DNA of 64,000 bases from Streptomyces sp. ICC1 (GTDB lineage Bacteria; Actinomycetota; Actinomycetes; Streptomycetales; Streptomycetaceae), in NCBI RefSeq assembly GCF_003287935.1, contig NZ_CP030287.1:6100613-6164612 (forward strand), in the 5' to 3' direction. Shown here piece after piece: positions 51,950-59,570 of this stretch. A model generated the notes under the pieces. The model was not told where the DNA came from. It was given only the letters and a program-made list of their open reading frames with translations, and ran no database searches. Positions within the stretch are counted from its first letter, which is position 1, and every line of letters begins with the position of its first letter. Made by a program: the position numbers and the translations under genes.

Positions 51950-52570
51950 GTGGCGGTCACAGTGCGGCGGGTCCGGTTCACGGTGGTGCTGGTGGGCGTG
52001 GTGCTCGCGCTGACGGGGTTCTCCTCGACGGGCGGCGGTGGCAGCGGTGGCAGCGGCAGTGGGAGCAGCAGCGGCAAGAGCGGCGGCGGGGGCGGCTGCT
52101 CCAGTTCCAAGAGCAAGCCGAAGAAGAAGAGCCCCGGCAGCGGCGGGAACGGCGGTGGCTCGACGGCCTCGCCCACGCCCAGCCCGTCCGCGCTGCCCGC
52201 GCACCTCGAGCTCGTCACCTGCGCCGGCCCGGGCCGGCCGAAGGCCACGGTCAAGATCACCTCGGACTCGGCCGTGACGCACACCATCCGGACGACGGTG
52301 AGCTTCGAATGGGAGGACTACGGCGTCGAGCACGTCATGGTCAGCGTCCACCACCTCAAGCCGGGCGAGAGCCGGACCTTGGACGTCCCCCTGAAGAGGG
52401 CCGAGAAGGCCGACGGGGTCCAACGGTGCGCCCTGGGCGCAGTCGAGATCGTCGAGGACGCGAGTCCGACGCCCACCGCGACCACCGGCTCCACGGGATC
52501 GTCCGCGGACCTGCCGGACGGCAAGAAGACGAGCACGCCGAAGCCCAAGTCCACCAAGAAGACCCGCTAA
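51950..52570 (+). CDS. Secreted Ser/Gly-rich protein
   Basis: About 206 residues from the GTG at 51950, seven bases after GGAGG. A signal peptide or anchor (RFTVVLVGVVLALTGFSS) lacks a lipobox Cys. A Gly/Ser/Lys-rich spacer (GGSGSGSSSGKSGGGGGCSS) leads to a beta-rich domain (HLELVTCAGPGRPKATVKIT ... GVQRCALGAVEIV) with two Cys likely to pair. A Thr/Lys tail ends it. It looks like a cell-surface protein with one Ig-like or secreted domain. Function unknown. The TnpB-like gene stops 15 bp after it on the other strand. Confidence 0.78.
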   Translation: MAVTVRRVRFTVVLVGVVLALTGFSSTGGGGSGGSGSGSSSGKSGGGGGCSSSKSKPKKKSPGSGGNGGGSTASPTPSPSALPAHLELVTCAGPGRPKATVKITSDSAVTHTIRTTVSFEWEDYGVEHVMVSVHHLKPGESRTLDVPLKRAEKADGVQRCALGAVEIVEDASPTPTATTGSTGSSADLPDGKKTSTPKPKSTKKTR

Positions 52571-52585
52571 GACTTGATCCGCAGG

Positions 52586-54598
52586 TCACCAAAGGGTGAG
52601 TTGCGGATTGCGGCCGGGGCGGGGACCGGGCTTTCCGGCGTGGCCACGCGAGCGTGCCTCATCCGGGGTTGCTCGGTGCCGCTGTCCGGCGGTTCGGGGA
52701 GCAGGGGTCTCACGGCGTTGCTGCCGTGGGACTGCCACGCGACCCGGCCGCCGGAGCGGTTTCGGGCTCGGTGTGGTTGACTCCCGCAGCGCTTCTTCCA
52801 GCGCTTGTGCGTAGGTGATCTGTGCGTGCCGGGACATGGCGGTGTCCAAGTATGCGGTCGTGGGGTCGTCTACGTCGGTGAAGCGGACGAACGCGGCCAG
52901 CGCGGCGGATACGAGGTCCCGTTTGCCGGTGAGGCCGCACGCGGTGCACGTGTGCTCACGCTCCCGCAGCATCTTGGAGACGCGCTCACCGCACAGGCAG
53001 TGCTGCGACAAGGCCGTTGACCAGGTAGAGGCCCGGACCAGCCGCCCCCCGGCCGCTTCGCACTCGACCGTGAGGGCAGAGATCAGCATGCCCGGCGTGG
53101 TCTGCGACAGACGCTTGCCCCACAACCGGTACCAGGCGCGGATGTCACAGTCCTCCACGACCAGCACGGGGCCGTGGGCGGCGATGATCTCCCGGGCCAC
53201 CAGACGGGCACGGTGACGGCGGTGTTCAGCGATACCGGCAGCCTGTTCGGCCTGGCGGGCGCGCGTCACCCGGTAGTTGGTGGAGAGTCGGTCGTGGCGG
53301 AACGCCTGCTTCGGCACTCCATCGGACCGGGCGGCACGGGCACCACCAGGAACGCTGACCGTCTTCGGCTTGAGGCCCTGCGCTTCCCTCCGGCCGGCGC
53401 GCTTGGCCTGCTTCCTCGATAAGCCGTACTGCGCGGCGTTCGTCGCACGACGGGAGCGCTCCAGCGCCCGAGCACGGTCCCGCCGCTTCTTTGCCTGCTT
53501 CTCCAGCAGGGTCCGCTCGGCTTCGGTGAGCGTGATCTCGGTGGAGACGGGCTTGCCGCCGGTGAGGGCGGCGGGGAGGGAGACGACGGAGAGGTTGGAG
53601 ACGTTGCCGTCCACCCCGCCGATACGGTCGAGCTGGGCGGCGCGGTCGCGCATGGCCCGCACGCTGGGTGAGGTGTATCCGGGGCCGAGGACCATCAAGT
53701 GCGCCTCATACACCCAGCCGCCCGGCGCGGATGCCTTCCTGCGGCGTACGAGGTCTACCTTGTGCCAGCGGCCGGGGCTGGAGAGGAAGTGCTGCACCCG
53801 CGCCCACTGGCCGGGCTGCTGCGGGATGCGTACCGGAAGTACGAGATCACCACGGGCACTTTCGGGTCCTCCGGCGAAGACGACGGCGAGGGGGCCGGTG
53901 TGGTCCCACCACGTCGCCTTCCGGGTGGCGGGCTTGCCTGAGGCGGTGACCTTGCCGGTGGGCACCCTGCCCTCGGGCACGGTCGGCTTCGGCATCCGGC
54001 GGGGCTGCATCAGCAGGTGCAGGCCGCCGTCGGTGTGGGCCGTGGAGTGGCTGTGGAGGGTGCCGACCAGGCGGAAGGTCTCCCACTTGTTGTCGGTCGT
54101 GTGGGAACGGGCGCGGCCCGGAATCCGGGTGAAGCCGTGCCAATTGCCGCCCTTCGGACGGCCGAAACGTTGGCCGGTGGCATCGGGGAAGAGATGCCGC
54201 TGCACCCCGTTCCACACCTCATCGGCCATATGCATGGCCAAGGCCTTGGAGGCGTGGTGCTTCAGGTGCCCCGATTCCTCCAAGTGCGTGTACGCGCAAC
54301 GCTCCAGGCTCTCGCGGGACAGGCCCAGGCGCTGCCGTACGGCCTTCGCCCCCTGCTCCTCCCGCTCGCGGTACGCGGCCCAGTAGGCGTCCACCTTGGC
54401 GCGGGCGTCACGCTGGACGGCGCGCTTGATCGACCACATCGCCCCGTACAGGCCGTCCAGCCGGGCAAGCTCGGCGGGATCGGTGACGGCCAGCGGCAGC
54501 ACCATCACCGACACGATCCCGTCGTCGGGCTTGGTCCACTTCGGGGCTTTGTTCTTCCCCCGGAACTTTCGCATCTGGGCATCCTGCATCACCGTCAC
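52586..54598 (-). CDS. tnpB: Large TnpB-like RuvC-domain nuclease
   Basis: 670 residues, longer than the ~400 of standard TnpB. The RuvC motifs are intact: Asp330 in GGVDGNVSNLSVV, Glu482 in VLVVEDCDIRAWY and Asp561 in GKRDLVSAALA. A zinc ribbon between the last two uses Cys534, Cys536, Cys551 and Cys554 (CLCGERV ... CTACGLTGKRD). The N-terminal 300 residues are probably the WED/REC-like part. The last 100 are Pro/Arg-rich. TnpB proteins are RNA-guided DNA nucleases of IS200/IS605 elements, ancestral to Cas12; the guide RNA is made from the 3' end of the gene. No TnpA lies nearby, so this is a lone tnpB. The right flank holds an excisionase-like stump. Confidence 0.87.
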   Translation of the reverse strand: MTVMQDAQMRKFRGKNKAPKWTKPDDGIVSVMVLPLAVTDPAELARLDGLYGAMWSIKRAVQRDARAKVDAYWAAYREREEQGAKAVRQRLGLSRESLERCAYTHLEESGHLKHHASKALAMHMADEVWNGVQRHLFPDATGQRFGRPKGGNWHGFTRIPGRARSHTTDNKWETFRLVGTLHSHSTAHTDGGLHLLMQPRRMPKPTVPEGRVPTGKVTASGKPATRKATWWDHTGPLAVVFAGGPESARGDLVLPVRIPQQPGQWARVQHFLSSPGRWHKVDLVRRRKASAPGGWVYEAHLMVLGPGYTSPSVRAMRDRAAQLDRIGGVDGNVSNLSVVSLPAALTGGKPVSTEITLTEAERTLLEKQAKKRRDRARALERSRRATNAAQYGLSRKQAKRAGRREAQGLKPKTVSVPGGARAARSDGVPKQAFRHDRLSTNYRVTRARQAEQAAGIAEHRRHRARLVAREIIAAHGPVLVVEDCDIRAWYRLWGKRLSQTTPGMLISALTVECEAAGGRLVRASTWSTALSQHCLCGERVSKMLREREHTCTACGLTGKRDLVSAALAAFVRFTDVDDPTTAYLDTAMSRHAQITYAQALEEALRESTTPSPKPLRRPGRVAVPRQQRRETPAPRTAGQRHRATPDEARSRGHAGKPGPRPGRNPQLTLW

Positions 54599-54636
54599 CT
54601 CCCATCACTGATCCTAGATATGCAGATGCCCGGTAG

Positions 54637-54711
54637 GCGGCGGAACGGCTCAAGGTGACCGTCCAGCACGTCTACAACCTCAACAGCAACCGCGCCGGCT
54701 TCCCGGCGGCC
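54637..54711 (+). pseudogene. Stump of an excisionase-like helix-turn-helix gene
   Basis: A plus-strand frame just outside the tnpB start reads AAERLKVTVQHVYNLNSNRA then GFPAA. This is the recognition-helix part of the small HTH (excisionase/MerR-like) proteins of actinomycete integrative elements. A stop directly precedes it and the C-terminal half is replaced by unrelated sequence. It cannot be expressed as a full protein. It may mark where tnpB or an older integrative element landed. Confidence 0.5.
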
Positions 54712-54742
54712 GAGCCGGCTGCCGCCGGCCCGTCCCGTCCCG

Positions 54743-55531
54743 TCAGCGGATCCGCGGCTCCGGTCCCGCCCCGCGCCGCCCCGCGAACAGCTCCGCCTGC
54801 CGCTCCGGCGCCAGGTTGCCCAGGGCCACCAGCCCCGGGGCCTGCGCCAGCGCCTGCTGGAGCGCGGCCTGCTTCGCCGCCCACAGCGACCGCACGGTGC
54901 CCTGCACGGCCTCCGTCGGGAAGCCGGCCAGGGTCTCGGCCGCCCGCAGCGCCGCCGGGAGCAGCTCGTCCGGTTCGGCCAGCTCGGAGACCAGGCCGAT
55001 CTCGTACGCCCGCCGCGCGGAGAGGCGTTCCGCCGTGCCCATCAGGGACATCCGGGCGGCCTCGCCGAAGGGCATCCGCTGCGCCATGTAGATCGCCTCG
55101 TAGGCGCTGACCATGCCGTAGCTGGTGTGCGGGTCGAAGTAGGTCGCGGACGCGGAGGAGACGATGAACTCCGACTCGCCCAGCAGGTAGAACGCCCCGC
55201 CGCAGGCCATGCCGTTGACGGCGGCGACGACCGGCTTCCACAGGTCGTTCGCCTTCGGGCCGATGGCGACGAGGGGGTCGTCCATCGAGAAGGGCGAGGA
55301 GGGCTGCGGCACGGAGACGCCCCGGTCGATGCCCGTGCAGAAGGCCGCCCGCCCGGCGCCCGTCAGCACGATCGCCCGCACTTCGTCCTCGAAGCGCAAC
55401 TCCCGCCACACCCGCGCGAGTTCGGTGGCGGTCTCCAGGTCGATCGCGTTGTGCTTGCGCTCCCGGTCCAGTGTGACGACCGCGACCCCGGTGGTCTTGT
55501 CCCGCTCCACCCGCAGGCCCGGAGCCGTCAT
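54743..55531 (-). CDS. Enoyl-CoA hydratase/isomerase family protein
   Basis: 262 residues; its ATG overlaps the stop of the upstream gene (ATGA). The crotonase fold is clear: VAVVTLDRERKHNAIDLETA, the oxyanion motif AVNGMACGGAFYLLGESEFI, YGMVSAYEAIYMAQRMPFGE and LSARRAYEIGLVSELAEPDE. It hydrates or isomerises an enoyl-CoA. Third gene in an operon with an OB-fold protein and a thiolase-like protein, a set typical of steroid or branched-acyl degradation. Confidence 0.91.
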   Translation of the reverse strand: MTAPGLRVERDKTTGVAVVTLDRERKHNAIDLETATELARVWRELRFEDEVRAIVLTGAGRAAFCTGIDRGVSVPQPSSPFSMDDPLVAIGPKANDLWKPVVAAVNGMACGGAFYLLGESEFIVSSASATYFDPHTSYGMVSAYEAIYMAQRMPFGEAARMSLMGTAERLSARRAYEIGLVSELAEPDELLPAALRAAETLAGFPTEAVQGTVRSLWAAKQAALQQALAQAPGLVALGNLAPERQAELFAGRRGAGPEPRIR

Positions 55532-56031
55532 GACTTCTCCAGGATCCAGCGCGGTACGGCCATCCCGCCCGTCTCGGTGAAGACCACCTGGACCCGGGCG
55601 CCGATGCGCAGCCGCGCCGGGTCCACGGAGTTCATCGGGGCGTCGGCGGAGGCGACGAGGTTCCCGGCGAGACGGATGTGCGGGGCGTCGGCCAGCTCCA
55701 CGAGGATCACGTTGTACGGGGCCTGCGCGGCGTAGGCGGGCAGCAGCGGCGGGTGCGGCTGCACGTACGACCAGATCCGGCCCCGGCCGCTCATCAGCCG
55801 CCATTCGGAGTCGAAGGAACGGCAGTGCGGGCAGCAGGGGCGGGGCGGGAAGCGGAGTTTGCCGCAGGCGGGCTCGGCGCAGCCCTGGACGCGGAGTTCG
55901 CCTTGGGCCGTGTACTCCCAGAAGGGGGCGCCGTCCTCGTCGGGGACGGGGAGGAGGAGCCCGTCCGCGGATGCCGAGGGCGTCGGGGGCGTCGGGGGTG
56001 TCGCGGGCTTGGTGGTGGGCTGCATCGTCAT
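55528..56031 (-). CDS. Zn-ribbon OB-fold acyl-CoA-associated protein (DUF35)
   Basis: 167 residues. After a Pro/Thr-rich leader comes a rubredoxin-like zinc ribbon (CAEPACGKLRFPPRPCCPHC) and an OB fold (GRIWSYVQPHPPLLPAYA, VVFTETGGMAVPRWIL). These proteins pair with thiolase-like or dehydratase partners, as in the steroid side-chain aldolase (Ltp2-DUF35) complex, and supply an acyl-CoA binding surface. It ends 15 bp before the thiolase-like gene's stop in reading order, and overlaps the enoyl-CoA hydratase start. Exact complex is inferred. Confidence 0.9.
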   Translation of the reverse strand: MTMQPTTKPATPPTPPTPSASADGLLLPVPDEDGAPFWEYTAQGELRVQGCAEPACGKLRFPPRPCCPHCRSFDSEWRLMSGRGRIWSYVQPHPPLLPAYAAQAPYNVILVELADAPHIRLAGNLVASADAPMNSVDPARLRIGARVQVVFTETGGMAVPRWILEKS

Positions 56032-56046
56032 GGATTCGTCAGCTCC

Positions 56047-57198
56047 TCAGGCTCGCAGCAGGATCGCGGACGTCGGGACACCCTCGCCCGCGGTCACCAG
56101 GCAGGTGGCGGCGTCGGGGACCTGGGCGGTGGAGATCCCGCGCAGCTGCTTGACGCCCTCGTTGATCAGGTTGAACCCGTGGACGTAGGCCTCGGAGAGG
56201 CCGCCGCCGCCGGTGTTGATGGGCAGCCGGCCGCCCATCTCCAGCGCGCCGCCCTCGGTGAACGCGGCGCCCTCGCCGCGCCCGCAGAAGCCGTAGCCCT
56301 CCAGGGAGAGCGGGATCAGCGGGGTGAAGGCGTCGTAGATCTGGGCGACGTCCACGTCCTGCGGCCCGAAGTCGGCCTGCTTCCACAGGTGTCGGGCGGC
56401 GGTCCAGGCGGGTCCGGACAGCGGGTCGTCGTTCCAGTAGTTGACCATGCCGTGGTGCTGGGAGGGCAGGCCCTGGGCCACGGAGTGGACGTAGACGGGC
56501 TTTTGGCGGCAGTCGCGGGCGCGCTCGGCGCTGACGATGACGCAGGCCAGGGCGCCGTCCGTCTCCAGGCAGTTGTCGAAGAGGCAGAGCGGGTCGCTGA
56601 TCATGCGGGAGGTCATGTACATCTCGCGGGTCAGCGGGCGCTCGTACATCATCGCGGCCGGGTTCTCGTTGGCCCGGTTGCGGCAGGCCATCGCGACGTT
56701 GAAGAGGTGGTCGCGGGTGGCTCCGTACTCGTGCATGTAGCGGCGGGCCAGCATCCCGATCTCGTCCGCGGGGCGCAGCAGCCCGAAGGGGCGGGTCCAC
56801 TGGCCGGGGGTGGGGAGCTGGACGGCGGTGTTCTTCCACGGGCGGGGACCGGAGCCGCGCTTGCGCGAGCGCCAGGCGACGCCGACGCTCGCCTGACCGG
56901 TGGCGACGGCGGCGGCCAGGTGGCCGACGGTGGCGCAGGAGCCGCCGCCGCCGTAGCCGATCTTGGAGAAGAAGGTGACGTCGCCGGCGCCGATGGCCTT
57001 GGCGACCTCGACCTCGTCGGTCTCCTCCATCGTGTAGGAGGAGAAGGCGTCGACCTCGGAGGGGTCTATGCCGGCGTCGTCGAGTGCCGCCAGGATGGCC
57101 CGGCAGGCCAGTTCCTTCTCGGACTGCGGCAGTTGTTTGGCAAAGGCGGTCTGCCCGATGCCGACTATCGCCGTAGCGTCCTTGAGCGTTGCCGCCAT
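56047..57198 (-). CDS. Thiolase-fold lipid-transfer protein / acetyl-CoA acetyltransferase-like
   Basis: 383 residues from the ATG at 57198, behind CGGAGGTGG. Thiolase fold: ATAIVGIGQTAFAKQLPQSE, GGGGSCATVGHLAAAVATGQ, AQIYDAFTPLIPLSLEGYGF and NTGGGGLSEAYVHGFNLI. The usual reactive Cys of thiolases is not in the normal CxGG context at the N-terminal site, as in Ltp/SCP-2-type proteins that act as aldolases with a DUF35 partner (next gene). First gene of the operon. A CTGACGG-N3-GTCAG operator lies 54 bp upstream, shared with the divergent acyl-CoA ligase gene. Confidence 0.88.
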   Translation of the reverse strand: MAATLKDATAIVGIGQTAFAKQLPQSEKELACRAILAALDDAGIDPSEVDAFSSYTMEETDEVEVAKAIGAGDVTFFSKIGYGGGGSCATVGHLAAAVATGQASVGVAWRSRKRGSGPRPWKNTAVQLPTPGQWTRPFGLLRPADEIGMLARRYMHEYGATRDHLFNVAMACRNRANENPAAMMYERPLTREMYMTSRMISDPLCLFDNCLETDGALACVIVSAERARDCRQKPVYVHSVAQGLPSQHHGMVNYWNDDPLSGPAWTAARHLWKQADFGPQDVDVAQIYDAFTPLIPLSLEGYGFCGRGEGAAFTEGGALEMGGRLPINTGGGGLSEAYVHGFNLINEGVKQLRGISTAQVPDAATCLVTAGEGVPTSAILLRA

Positions 57199-57251
57199 CG
57201 CCACCTCCGGGGTGCGCACCAGTACTGACAGCCGCGAAGGCTACAGCTAAT

Positions 57252-57266
57252 CTGACGGATAGTCAG
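57252..57266. promoter_or_regulatory. Palindromic operator between thiolase-like and acyl-CoA ligase genes
   Basis: CTGACGGATAGTCAG, an exact CTGACGG-N3-GTCAG, in the 95-bp divergent promoter region. Same pattern as 43931-43945. Confidence 0.75.
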
Positions 57267-57293
57267 CTACTGGTATCGCAGGAGGGGCGGACG

Positions 57294-59285
57294 ATGGACG
57301 AGGACGAGGCCGCACGCAGTGTCGCTCGCGCGACCCGGAACGCGGACGGGGCAGGCCCGGCCACCGGCCCGGCGACCGGCCCGGCCACTGGCCCGGCCAC
57401 CGGCCCGGACCGGGCCCGCCCGGCCACCGGCCCTGATCGCGCGCCCGGAGCGGAGTCCGGAGCCGAGTCCGGAGCCGAGTCCGGAGCCGAGTCCGGAGCG
57501 GGGTCCGGAGCCGAGTCCGGAGTGGAGTCCGGAGCGGGGTCCGGAGTGGAGTCCCGGACCGCATCCGCGCCGGGGGCCGGGGCGGTGGACGGTTCGGCGG
57601 GGCCGGAGGGCTCGGCGGAGGACCGGCGGGCCGACCTGGCGTGGACCAGCATCGGCGGGCTCGTGCGGCACGCCGCCGTCCGCTACGCCGGGAACGAGGC
57701 CGTCGTCGACGGGCGCGTCCGCATCGACTACGCCCAGCTCGGCGAACGCGTCGAACGCGCCGCGGCCGCCTGCATCGCCGCCGGCGTCGAACGGGGAGAC
57801 CGGGTCGCCGTCTGGGCGCCCAACACCCTCGAATGGATCGTCTCCGCGCTCGGCGCCGTCTCCGCCGGAGCCGTACTCGTCCCCCTCAACACCCGTTTCA
57901 AGGGCACCGAGGCCGCGTACGTCCTCCAGCGCAGCCGCGCCAGGCTCCTCTTCGTCACCGGCACCTTCCTCGGCACCTCCTACGTCGCCTCGCTGCGCCG
58001 CGCCGCCGCCGAGGGCGAGGGCTCCGGACCGCTGCCCGGCCTGCCCCACCTGGAGCAGGTCGTCGTCCTGTCCGAGGACGCCCCCGACTCCTTCCGCACC
58101 TGGAAGGACTTCCTGACCGGCGGTGACTCCGTATCCGCCGAGGCGGTCGCGGCCCGCACGGCGTCGATCCGCGCGGACGCCCCCTCCGACATCATCTTCA
58201 CCTCGGGCACCACCGGCAGCCCCAAGGGCGCCGTCATCACCCACGCCCAGTCCCTGCGCTGCTACGAGGTGTGGAGCGAGCTCGCCGGACTGCGCGAGGG
58301 CGACCGCTACCTGATCGTGAACCCCTTCTTCCACACCTTCGGCTACAAGGCCGGCATCATCGCCTGCCTGATGCGCGGGGCCACGATGGTCCCCCAGCCC
58401 GTCTTCAACGTGGACACCGCCCTCGCCAACATCGCCGCCGAGCGGATCTCCGTACTCCCCGGCCCGTCCCGCGCCCGCGCCCGCGCAGCGCCTCGCCCCG
58501 GCCGCCGGGGCGAGGCGCTGCGCGGGCGCGGGCGCGGGACGTGCGTGGTCGCGCCGATCGTGCTGAGCGGGCGGGCCTGGGGCGAGCTGTACGTGGCCCG
58601 GGACGAGGGCCTGCCGGACTTCGACGAGGACGACGCGGAGTTCGCGACCGTCCTCGCGGCGGTGGTCGCGGCCGGGCTCGCGCAGAACGACCGGCTGGAG
58701 GAGGCCCGGCGGCTCGCCTTCACCGATCCGCTGACCGGGCTGGCCAACCGGCGGGCCGTGGACATGCGGCTCGACGAGGCGCTGGAGGAGCACCGCAGGA
58801 GTGCGGCGGCGACCGTGGTGAGTCTGGTCGTCTGCGACCTGAACGGACTCAAGAAGGTCAACGACACCCTCGGGCACGCGATGGGCGACCGCCTGCTGGA
58901 ACGTTTCGGCTCGGTGCTCAGCCTGTGCGGGGCGATGCTCCCGGGCTCGCTGGTCGCGCGGCTGGGCGGGGACGAGTTCTGCCTCGTCAGCGTCGGGCCC
59001 TCGGCGGACGAGGTGGTCCGGGTCACCGAGGAGGTGTGCCTGCGCGCCGCCGAGCTGGAGCTGGGCGAGGGGGTCGCCTGCGGGGTCGCGTCCACGGGGG
59101 ATCCGATCGGCCCGGTGAAGTCCTCGCGGCGGCTGTTCCGGCTGGCGGACGCGGCCCAGTACAAGGCGAAGGCGGCGCGGTCCCTGAAGCCGGTGGTGGC
59201 GGGGCGCGACACGGCGGTGGTCCGGCTGGCGGACGCGAAGCCCGGGGGGCCGGGGGAGCGGCGGCGGTTCCGGGGGCGCGCGTAG
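57294..59285 (+). CDS. Acyl-CoA ligase N-terminus fused to GGDEF domain, probable chimera
   Basis: 663 codons. The ATG at 57294 follows GGAGGGGCGG. Residues 20-95 are low-complexity tandem repeats (PATGPATG, then AESGAESG units). Residues about 115-390 are an AMP-forming acyl-CoA ligase: WTSIGGLVRHAAVRYAGNEA, FTSGTTGSPKGAVITHAQSL, VNPFFHTFGYKAGIIACLM. It stops matching at ERISVLPGP, about 200 residues short of a full enzyme, exactly where a 77-bp palindrome begins (58465). After it comes a GAF fragment (CVVAPIVLSGRAWGELYVAR) and a diguanylate-cyclase-like domain with RLGGDEFCLV (GGDEF) near residue 562. Both halves look healthy, which fits two separate genes joined falsely or by a fold-back event. 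The GGDEF part precedes hutH, as it does in other streptomycetes. Confidence 0.8.
   Translation: MDEDEAARSVARATRNADGAGPATGPATGPATGPATGPDRARPATGPDRAPGAESGAESGAESGAESGAGSGAESGVESGAGSGVESRTASAPGAGAVDGSAGPEGSAEDRRADLAWTSIGGLVRHAAVRYAGNEAVVDGRVRIDYAQLGERVERAAAACIAAGVERGDRVAVWAPNTLEWIVSALGAVSAGAVLVPLNTRFKGTEAAYVLQRSRARLLFVTGTFLGTSYVASLRRAAAEGEGSGPLPGLPHLEQVVVLSEDAPDSFRTWKDFLTGGDSVSAEAVAARTASIRADAPSDIIFTSGTTGSPKGAVITHAQSLRCYEVWSELAGLREGDRYLIVNPFFHTFGYKAGIIACLMRGATMVPQPVFNVDTALANIAAERISVLPGPSRARARAAPRPGRRGEALRGRGRGTCVVAPIVLSGRAWGELYVARDEGLPDFDEDDAEFATVLAAVVAAGLAQNDRLEEARRLAFTDPLTGLANRRAVDMRLDEALEEHRRSAAATVVSLVVCDLNGLKKVNDTLGHAMGDRLLERFGSVLSLCGAMLPGSLVARLGGDEFCLVSVGPSADEVVRVTEEVCLRAAELELGEGVACGVASTGDPIGPVKSSRRLFRLADAAQYKAKAARSLKPVVAGRDTAVVRLADAKPGGPGERRRFRGRA
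58465..58541. repeat. 77-bp palindrome at the ligase-GGDEF joint
   Basis: Two 38-base arms are exact reverse complements around the single base 58503. It interrupts the acyl-CoA ligase reading at its left end; the GAF-GGDEF reading resumes at its right. The length equals a commonly used assembly k-mer (77). I infer a fold-back or graph artefact, though a true hairpin insertion is not excluded. Confidence 0.9.
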
Positions 59286-59443
59286 CCGTGGCCCGGGCGC
59301 TGCCCCGTCCCCGTCCTCAAGCGCCGGACGGGCTGAGGGTGCCCGGGCGCTGCCCGGACCGGGCGCGAACGCGCGGCGGGCTGAGGCCCCCGGCCCCGCT
59401 GGCCCCCGCCGGACGGAGTCCGGCGCAGCGCCGCGAAGCCGGG

Positions 59444-59535
59444 GAGGCCCGCCGGGGCCGAGCCGTGCGAGGGGTGCGTGAAGGAGGGGAGGCCCCGCCG
59501 GGGTCGAGGCGTGCGGGGGGTGCGTGAAGGAGGGG
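59444..59535. repeat. Two imperfect tandem copies of a 45-bp unit
   Basis: Copies at 59444-59488 and 59489-59535 both end in GGGTGCGTGAAGGAGG. They lie between the GGDEF stop (59285) and hutH. The second copy places GAAGGAGGGG about 35 bp before hutH. The rest of the 59286-59570 gap shows no gene. Confidence 0.7.
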
Positions 59536-59570
59536 TGACATGAAGGGATTCAGTCCGTAGGGTGCTGAAT

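Noticed and set aside
52586..54598. Calling the large RuvC protein a Cas12 effector
   Set aside because: No CRISPR array or adaptation genes; motifs and zinc ribbon fit TnpB better.
57267..58877. 536-codon minus-strand frame over the ligase leader
   Set aside because: Generated by the repeat and high GC; no homology seen and it conflicts with the intact ligase motifs.
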